51,075 nt of DNA from Ligilactobacillus hayakitensis DSM 18933 = JCM 14209 (lineage in GTDB: Bacteria > Bacillota > Bacilli > Lactobacillales > Lactobacillaceae): contig NZ_BAML01000010.1 of NCBI RefSeq assembly GCF_000615845.1, forward strand, positions 1 to 51,075, read 5' to 3'. Under the pieces are notes generated by a model, which had not been told where the DNA came from, did not search any database, and worked only from the letters and a program-made list of their open reading frames with translations. Positions 45,698-51,075 of this stretch are shown piece by piece; positions within the stretch are counted from its first letter, which is position 1, and every line of letters starts with the position of its first letter. The position numbers and the translations under genes are program-made.

Positions 45698-46936
45698 TTA
45701 GTCACTCCATTTTTTCAATGCAATAACCGCATTATGACCACCAAAACCAAATGAATTGCTGATAGCATATTCAAGATCAGGCGCGTCTTGGTTATCTTTT
45801 GTTACAATATTAACATTACATTCTTCATCTTGTTCCATCAAACCAACGTTTTCTGGTAACTTACCATCTTGTAAAGCTTTAACCGTAATTACGGCTTCAA
45901 TGGCTCCAGTTGCCCCAAGTAAATGCCCTGTCATACTCTTAGTACTGCTTACTCTAACTTGGCTATCTTCACCAAAAACTTGATTGATAGCTTTTGCTTC
46001 TCCGCTATCGTTAGCATGTGTTGCAGTTCCATGAGCATTCACATATCCTACTTGGTTAGGAGCAACGCCTGCTTCGTCAATTGCTTGTTGCATTGCACGA
46101 GCAGCACCTTGACCAGTTGGATCGGGTGATGTCATATGATAAGCATCACACGTACTACCATAACCAACAATTTCTCCTAAGACATTAGCACCACGAGCCT
46201 GCGCGTGTTCTAAACTTTCAAGAATTAAAGTTGCTCCTCCTTCACCTAAGACAAAACCTGAACGATTTTTATCAAATGGAATTGAAGCTTTCTTAGGATC
46301 TTTTTCAGTTGTTAATGCCGTCAATGCAGCAAAACCTGCAATTCCGATTTCATTAACAGATGCTTCAGAGCCCCCTGTAATCATAACTTGAGCACGCCCC
46401 TCTTTAATTTGACGATACGCTTCACCAATTGCATTAGTTGCTGAGGAACATGCCGTTACAACGGTTGTACAAATATTTTTTGCTCCAAAATGTAAAGCAA
46501 TATTTCCAGAAGCCATATTAGCAATTGCTGTGGGAACAAACATTGGCGAAACTCTTCTTGGCCCTTTTTCATGCATCTTAACAACTTGTTCTTGAATTGT
46601 TGTTAAACCACCAATCCCTGAACCGTAGATTACACCCATCTCATAAGGATCGACGTTTTCTTCATTTAACCCAGCTTGTTCAAAGGCTTCCATTGCACTT
46701 GTTACAGCGTATTGTGAATATAAATCCATTCTTTTGGCTGCTTTTTTGCCAATTGATTCTTTAGGATCATATCCTTTTACTTCACCAGCAACAGTAATTC
46801 CTGTTTCTGTAGCATCAAATTTGGTAATTTTATCAATTCCAATTTTACCATTAAATATATTTTTTAAAAATGTTTCTCTATCATTACCAACTGGGCCCAC
46901 AACACCCATTCCAGTAATTACAACACGATTACTCAA
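45698..46936 (-). CDS. fabF: 3-oxoacyl-[ACP] synthase II (FabF)
   Basis: FabF is the condensing enzyme that elongates acyl-ACP with malonyl-ACP. The Cys-His-His triad is present: TACSSATNAIGEA, VNAHGTATHAND and KSMTGHLLGATG. The 412 residues are typical. The start is TTG at 46934-46936, 8 bases after GGAGG; an overlapping ATG on another frame is only a few codons long. It is between fabG and accB in the usual operon order. Confidence 0.97.
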   Translation of the reverse strand: MSNRVVITGMGVVGPVGNDRETFLKNIFNGKIGIDKITKFDATETGITVAGEVKGYDPKESIGKKAAKRMDLYSQYAVTSAMEAFEQAGLNEENVDPYEMGVIYGSGIGGLTTIQEQVVKMHEKGPRRVSPMFVPTAIANMASGNIALHFGAKNICTTVVTACSSATNAIGEAYRQIKEGRAQVMITGGSEASVNEIGIAGFAALTALTTEKDPKKASIPFDKNRSGFVLGEGGATLILESLEHAQARGANVLGEIVGYGSTCDAYHMTSPDPTGQGAARAMQQAIDEAGVAPNQVGYVNAHGTATHANDSGEAKAINQVFGEDSQVRVSSTKSMTGHLLGATGAIEAVITVKALQDGKLPENVGLMEQDEECNVNIVTKDNQDAPDLEYAISNSFGFGGHNAVIALKKWSD

Positions 46937-46950
46937 GGTTCATACCTCCA

Positions 46951-47682
46951 TTAAATAGTCATCCCACCATCGATAGTAATGACTTGTCCAGTAATATAAT
47001 CATTTTTTGCAAGGAAAACCGCAACGTCTGCTACTTCTTTTGCTTCACCAAAACGCTTCATCGGAATTCTTTCCAAAATATCTGCTTTAACTTTATCACT
47101 CAATACATCTGTCATATCACTCACAATCATTCCAGGTGCGATTGCATTTACACGAATATTTCGTAATGCACCTTCTTTGGCTACACTCTTTGTAAGCCCA
47201 ATTACACCTGCTTTACTTGCAGCATAATTTGCTTGCCCAATATTTCCGTGTAAACCAATCACACTTGCCATATTGATAATGACACCTGTTTTTTTCTTGT
47301 ACATTTTTTTAAGTACTGCTTGCGTCATTTGGAATGTTCCGACTAAATTAACATCAATTAATGATGCAAAATCATCTCGTTTCATTCCAATCATCAACAT
47401 ATCATTTGTGATTCCGGCATTATTCACCAAGACATCAATTTGTCCAAATTCCTTGATAACTTCTTTAACCATGCGTTTTACATCGTCTTCTTTACTAATG
47501 TCACCAAGTGTTTGTGCATATTTAGCACCCATCTCATCTAATTCTTGCATTAATTCTTTTGGAATACTTGTTCGACCATTCAAAATCACAATACTTCCTT
47601 GTTTGGCAAAAGCTAGTGCGATTTGTGCTCCAATTCCACGTGAACTTCCAGTAACTAATACAACTTTATCTTTTAAATCCAT
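46951..47682 (-). CDS. fabG: 3-oxoacyl-[ACP] reductase (FabG)
   Basis: FabG reduces 3-oxoacyl-ACP with NADPH. It is a short-chain dehydrogenase: the Rossmann loop VTGSSRGIGAQIA, the NNAG motif (LVNNAGITND) and the catalytic Ser-Tyr-Lys (NMASVIG and NYAASKAGVIG) are all present. The 243 residues fit. The ATG follows the fabD stop directly (TAAATG), so translation is coupled. Confidence 0.97.
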   Translation of the reverse strand: MDLKDKVVLVTGSSRGIGAQIALAFAKQGSIVILNGRTSIPKELMQELDEMGAKYAQTLGDISKEDDVKRMVKEVIKEFGQIDVLVNNAGITNDMLMIGMKRDDFASLIDVNLVGTFQMTQAVLKKMYKKKTGVIINMASVIGLHGNIGQANYAASKAGVIGLTKSVAKEGALRNIRVNAIAPGMIVSDMTDVLSDKVKADILERIPMKRFGEAKEVADVAVFLAKNDYITGQVITIDGGMTI

Positions 47683-48618
47683 TTATTTTTCCTTCATAAA
47701 TTCAATAAATTTTTCAAAATCCTCAAGAGAACTGATGTGATGTCGATCCAAGCTCTTATCAACTTGTTTTGCAAATTTTGTTAAAGTTTGTCCCGGTCCA
47801 ATTTCCAACGTTGCATTAATATTTTCATTATCAATCAAATATTGTAAACAATCACCAAAATGAGTCGGATTTACAATTTGCGCTTCGAGAATTTGTGCAA
47901 TTTTTTCAGTTTCAAATGGTTTAACCGTTGTGTTACTAATTACTTGTGTATCGGTATTTTCAAAAGTTATATTTTCCAAACGTTTACCCATTTTTTGACT
48001 TGAATTTATAAAAAGCGGGGTATGAAATGCCCCGCTAACTTTTAAAGGAACCACTCTTTTAGCTGCTCCTTGATTTTCAATTGCGGCCATCGCTTCTTTT
48101 ACTCCTATGGTTGTACCACCTAAAACGACTTGCTTAGGAGTATTGTAATTAGCGATTGTTACATCTGCAATTTCCGCACAAATTGCTTCTAGTTTTTCGA
48201 TATCAGGGTTCATTGCTGCCCCCATCATACTAGGATTTTCATCAGCATCTTCTTGCATATAAATGGCCCGATCTTTAAGCGCAGCCATCCCATCTTGATA
48301 ATTCAACTTTCCACTTGCCATTAAAGCACTGTATTCACCTAGCGACAAGCCAACCATTCCACCAACTTCAAATTGATTTCCTAAAGCTTGGCTAAGCATT
48401 TTATATATTCCAACACTCATTGCAACAATCGCTAGTTGAACATATTTTGTTTGTGATAATTGATTACCTTGATTTGCAAAAATTTCTCTTAAGTCATATG
48501 AAGTTATTTCACTTGCTTTATCAATATACTCTTTAAAGAGTGGGCTATTTTGATAAAAATCTAGCCCCATTTCTTCAAATTGAGCTCCTTGGCCACTAAA
48601 TAAAATTCCATACTTCAT
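47683..48618 (-). CDS. fabD: Malonyl-CoA:ACP transacylase (FabD)
   Basis: FabD loads malonyl groups onto ACP. The nucleophile elbow reads GLSLGEYSAL (Leu instead of the more common His before Ser, as in some streptococcal enzymes), and the catalytic His is in SGAFHTPLF. FSGQGAQFEEMG marks the N-terminus. I use the ATG at 48618, after GAGGAAAG; a TTG at 48633 is inside that site. This gives about 311 residues. It is co-transcribed with acpP and fabG. Confidence 0.96.
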   Translation of the reverse strand: MKYGILFSGQGAQFEEMGLDFYQNSPLFKEYIDKASEITSYDLREIFANQGNQLSQTKYVQLAIVAMSVGIYKMLSQALGNQFEVGGMVGLSLGEYSALMASGKLNYQDGMAALKDRAIYMQEDADENPSMMGAAMNPDIEKLEAICAEIADVTIANYNTPKQVVLGGTTIGVKEAMAAIENQGAAKRVVPLKVSGAFHTPLFINSSQKMGKRLENITFENTDTQVISNTTVKPFETEKIAQILEAQIVNPTHFGDCLQYLIDNENINATLEIGPGQTLTKFAKQVDKSLDRHHISSLEDFEKFIEFMKEK

Positions 48619-48636
48619 AATAACTTTCCTCAAAAA

Positions 48637-48879
48637 TTATTTGTTGTCTAATTCTTTTTTAACGTAATTAACCACATCTTGGATTGTTTTTACGTTTTCA
48701 TCTGCTTCTAATTTGATGTCTAATTCGTCTTCTAATTCATTCATGATTTCAAATACATCTAAACTATCTGCGTCTAAATCTTCTTTGATATCTGCAGCTA
48801 AAGTTACATCTTCAACTTCTACATCTAATTGTTCTACTACGATTTCTTGTACTTTTGCTAATACTTCTTGTTCTGTCAT
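48637..48879 (-). CDS. acpP: Acyl carrier protein
   Basis: ACP carries the growing acyl chain on a phosphopantetheine. The attachment serine is in DLDADSLDVFEIM. The 80-residue product is small, acidic and helical, as expected. AAGGAG lies before the ATG at 48879; the longer frame would start at a TTG within the binding site. It lies between fabH and fabD. Confidence 0.98.
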   Translation of the reverse strand: MTEQEVLAKVQEIVVEQLDVEVEDVTLAADIKEDLDADSLDVFEIMNELEDELDIKLEADENVKTIQDVVNYVKKELDNK

Positions 48880-48926
48880 TTTAATAATCTCCTTCAAAAT
48901 AAAAACTTTACTTTACTTTATTTAAT

Positions 48927-49903
48927 TTAATATCTAATAATATGTGTTCCGACGGTTAGTCCCCCACCAAATCCACTAATAGCAATCGTCATTCCGCGTT
49001 TAATACGTCCTGATTGTACTAATTCATCAAATAAAATGGGTTCACTAGCTGCCGATGTATTCCCGTATTCATCAATATTGATTGGGAACTTATCTTCATC
49101 AAGCTTTAATTTTTTTGCAACTTGCTTAATTATTCTTGCATTTGCTTGATGTAATAGGAAGTAATCTACTTCTTCCAAATCAATCTTAGCCGCCTTCACA
49201 GCTCTTAAAATCGACTTAGGTACCTCTCTAGTTGCAAAACTATAACTTCTCTACCTTCCATTTGGAATGCCTTAAAATTGTGAGGTACATTCGTTGGAAA
49301 AGTTTCTAAAGTTTTTGTTTCCCCAGCAGTTAGATATTCAGATTTACTACCAATCGTTTTTAAATCACTGCTTAAAATCTTCGAATCTTCTTGGTCACTT
49401 AACTCTACTAAAGTACCACCGGCTCCATCACCAAATAAAACAGCAGTTGAGCGATCTTTCCAATCTAATATTTTCGAAAGATTCTCACTACCAATAATTA
49501 AACCTCGTTTAAAATTTAGATTCTTCATCATTGATTCAACAATACTTAAAGCATATATATATCCTGAACATGCCGCTGAAATATCAAAGGCAATTGCATT
49601 TGTTGCTCCGATATTCCCCTGGACAATCGCTCCAGTAGCTGGTGTATAAGCATCTGGTGACATTGTAGCTACAACAATAATATCTAGGCTTTCTACATCC
49701 CAACCACTTTTTTCAAGCAATTGCTTTGCCACTCTTGTAGCTAAAAGCGATGTATTTTCCTTTAGACTGATGTGTCTTTGCTTTATTCCAGTACGTTGTG
49801 TAATCCATTCATCTGATGTATCCATAATCTGAGCTAAATCATCGTTTTTTATAACTAGGTCTGGAGCATAGTGAGAGGTATACATCATTTTTAAATTTTG
49901 CAT
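48927..49903 (-). pseudogene. fabH: 3-oxoacyl-[ACP] synthase III (FabH), frameshifted in this sequence
   Basis: FabH starts chains by condensing acetyl-CoA with malonyl-ACP. The first part (49205-49903) has the active-site Cys in AACSGYIYAL; the second part (48927-49199) has the His in LLHQANARI and the Asn in EYGNTSAASEP. They lie in different frames. Restoring one A to AA at 49244-49245 turns REVIVLQL into REVYSFATREVPKSILRAVK and gives a full 325-residue FabH. As this enzyme is central and all operon partners are intact, a base missed in sequencing is the likelier cause. Confidence 0.93.
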
Positions 49904-49912
49904 GATAACCCC

Positions 49913-50353
49913 CTATGAATGTTCTTTCAAAAATTCTTCCAAGTTTCGAATTGATTTTTCAATCGTCGCTGTTTCATTTTCATCAAGATCCTTCAAAAAA
50001 CTTTTAACCATCATTTTATGAAAAGCTTCATGAGCACGAAAAACTAATCTTCCTTTGCGCGTTAAGCCTAAACGAATAACTCTTCGATCTGAATCTTGTC
50101 TAATCCGTTCAACATAGCCTTTTTTACAAAGTCGATCTACAGTAGAAGTCAATGTTCCTGGAGAAAGGTGCAATTTTTTTGCAACTTGAGAAGCGGTTTG
50201 ATGGTCATACATCGAAATTGCATTAATAGCATGCAGTTCTTTGATTGTAATATCATTAAAATTACTTTTACGCAATTCTTTTTCTTCAATCCAAAGTATA
50301 TCTGCATAGATTTTCTCTAGTGCATCGTTAATATAATCGTAACGTGCATTCAT
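49913..50353 (-). CDS. fabT: MarR-family repressor of fatty-acid synthesis (FabT)
   Basis: This MarR-type winged-helix protein of 146 residues (HQTASQVAKKLHLSPGTLTS recognition region, YVERIRQDSDRRVIRLGL wing) lies between fabZ1 and fabH, the position of FabT in streptococci and lactobacilli. FabT represses the fab cluster when bound to acyl-ACP. Two FabT-like boxes overlap the operon's transcription start (50867-50895). AGGTGG precedes the ATG. It is probably autoregulated since it is inside the operon. Confidence 0.93.
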   Translation of the reverse strand: MNARYDYINDALEKIYADILWIEEKELRKSNFNDITIKELHAINAISMYDHQTASQVAKKLHLSPGTLTSTVDRLCKKGYVERIRQDSDRRVIRLGLTRKGRLVFRAHEAFHKMMVKSFLKDLDENETATIEKSIRNLEEFLKEHS

Positions 50354-50394
50354 ACTTATAATCCACCTATCTTCTCAAGTTATCCTTGTTAATG

Positions 50395-50841
50395 CTAGAT
50401 TTTTTCATCTCGATCTGCAACAACAAACATTAATTCTGCTGTGCATGCTTTTTTACCATTAACAATTGCCTGTGTTTCAACAATTCCCATATTTTCCTTC
50501 TTTTTTACCATTTCGATATGTAATTTTAACACATCCCCTGGGCGCACAACCTTTCGGAATTTAGCATTTTTTACCGATCCAAGATAAGCTGTTTTCCCTT
50601 CGAATTCTGGTGATTTAAGAATTAAAATCGATGCCGCTTGTGCAAGTGTTTCTATAATTAACACTCCTGGCATAACTGGGTTATTAGGAAAGTGCCCTCT
50701 AAAAAAAGATTCATTAATTGTTACATTCTTTGTTGCGATAACACTTTTACCAGTTGTTAACTCATCAACGTAATCAATATAACAAATCGGATAGCGATTA
50801 GGAATCATATCCATAATCTCTTGAGCGTCCATAATTGCCAC
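50395..50841 (-). CDS. fabZ: 3-hydroxyacyl-[ACP] dehydratase, FabZ-like (first copy)
   Basis: This is the first gene of the operon, a hotdog dehydratase with the active His in [12 protein letters not shown] and Glu in IIETLAQAA. It differs from the second copy by having NRYPICYIDYV in place of [11 protein letters not shown]. In some Firmicutes one of two FabZ paralogues (FabN type) also isomerises the double bond to make unsaturated fatty acids; sequence alone does not decide which of these two would. The start is uncertain: GTG at 50841 lies 6 bases after AGGTG; an ATG at 50832 is the alternative. Length is about 148 residues. Confidence 0.9.
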   Translation of the reverse strand: MAIMDAQEIMDMIPNRYPICYIDYVDELTTGKSVIATKNVTINESFFRGHFPNNPVMPGVLIIETLAQAASILILKSPEFEGKTAYLGSVKNAKFRKVVRPGDVLKLHIEMVKKKENMGIVETQAIVNGKKACTAELMFVVADRDEKI

Positions 50842-50866
50842 ACAAGTCACCTCACTTGAAATTTAT

Positions 50867-50895
50867 TTCGAATATCAAAACATTCGATGTTCAAA
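50867..50895 (-). promoter_or_regulatory. Two tandem FabT-like operator boxes
   Basis: TTCGA-ATA-TCAAA (50867-50879) and TTCGA-TGT-TCAAA (50883-50895) fit the FabT consensus TTTGA-N3-TCAAA with one arm change each. They lie 16 bases apart, just downstream of the -10, where binding would block initiation. Confidence 0.75.
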
Positions 50896-50923
50896 TAATA
50901 AATTAATTATAATTTTTTGTCAA
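50895..50923 (-). promoter_or_regulatory. Promoter of the fabZ-fabT-fabH... operon
   Basis: On the minus strand TTGACA (complement of 50918-50923), 17 bases, then TATTAT (complement of 50895-50900). The -35 is a perfect consensus. It is the only strong promoter I see ahead of the 13-gene cluster. Confidence 0.8.
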
Positions 50924-51075
50924 ATTTACCCTTTTACCCCTTTTCAAAAATTTATCTGATAAAATTATTTATCCTTCATGTACAGCACATCTCAATAGTT
51001 TGAACTTTCAAAATATCTATTCAAAAAACTAGAAATTAACTAATTCTATTGTTAACTTCCTAATTTATATATTAG

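Noticed and set aside
48340-48360. FabD GLSLGEYSAL lacking the usual His in GHSxGE
   Set aside because: The Leu variant also occurs in streptococcal FabD and the catalytic Ser and downstream His are present.
1-51075. CRISPR array, tRNA or rRNA genes, prophage or defence island
   Set aside because: I saw no regularly spaced repeats, no tRNA cloverleaf and no phage, toxin-antitoxin or restriction genes. The only mobile element I can support is the IS3 copy.

Overview
The window is AT-rich, densely packed chromosomal DNA from a low-GC Gram-positive bacterium, most likely of the family Lactobacillaceae. The evidence is the gene order: infC-rpmI-rplT; thrS behind a T-box; dnaB-dnaI; polA-mutM-coaE-nrdR; murC/sftA/ytpR/ytpP; ecsAB/hit/prsA; and a single long type II fatty-acid cluster under a FabT-type MarR regulator. 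Other markers are an LtaS-type lipoteichoic acid synthase, zwf, and the acetylated branch of diaminopimelate synthesis (dapH, dapL). The genus cannot be fixed from the sequence alone. Most genes are on the minus strand.

Layout, left to right. 1-3.8 kb: translation genes (rplT, rpmI, infC with an L20-type leader, thrS with a T-box). 3.8-10.7 kb: replication and repair (dnaI, dnaB, nrdR, coaE, mutM, polA). 10.8-17.0 kb: a BI-1 family membrane protein, a MaoC-like hotdog protein, murC, the soluble DNA translocase sftA, ytpR and a thioredoxin-like protein. 17.0-24.2 kb: a small membrane protein, trmB, a ytmP-like kinase, ecsBA, hit, a YtxH-like protein, prsA, yhaM and a YlbF/YheA protein. 24.2-29.3 kb: a class A PBP, a Crp/Fnr regulator, dapL and dapH. 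29.4-32.0 kb: glpF and an IS3-family element sitting inside the glpF terminator hairpin. 32.0-41 kb: pgi, ltaS, a two-component system, dinB and zwf. 41.0-50.9 kb: the fatty-acid operon, read right to left: fabZ1, fabT, fabH, acpP, fabD, fabG, fabF, accB, fabZ2, accC, accD, accA, fabI. Its promoter (TTGACA-17-TATTAT) is followed by two tandem FabT-like boxes.

I found no undescribed multi-gene system; nearly everything is conserved housekeeping. The points most worth a second look are these. (1) The threonyl-tRNA synthetase has lost three of the four hallmark residues of its editing site. (2) The IS3 element has split the glpF terminator hairpin, with a 3-bp target duplication, and its ends would form a consensus junction promoter when circularised. 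(3) ecsA, dinB, fabH and the transposase orfA are each broken by one missing base in a short run of identical bases. That pattern looks more like sequencing or assembly error than four independent pseudogenes. (4) infC appears to start at a non-canonical AUC or AUA codon. (5) Two unrelated operons end in terminators that share sequence beyond the hairpin.
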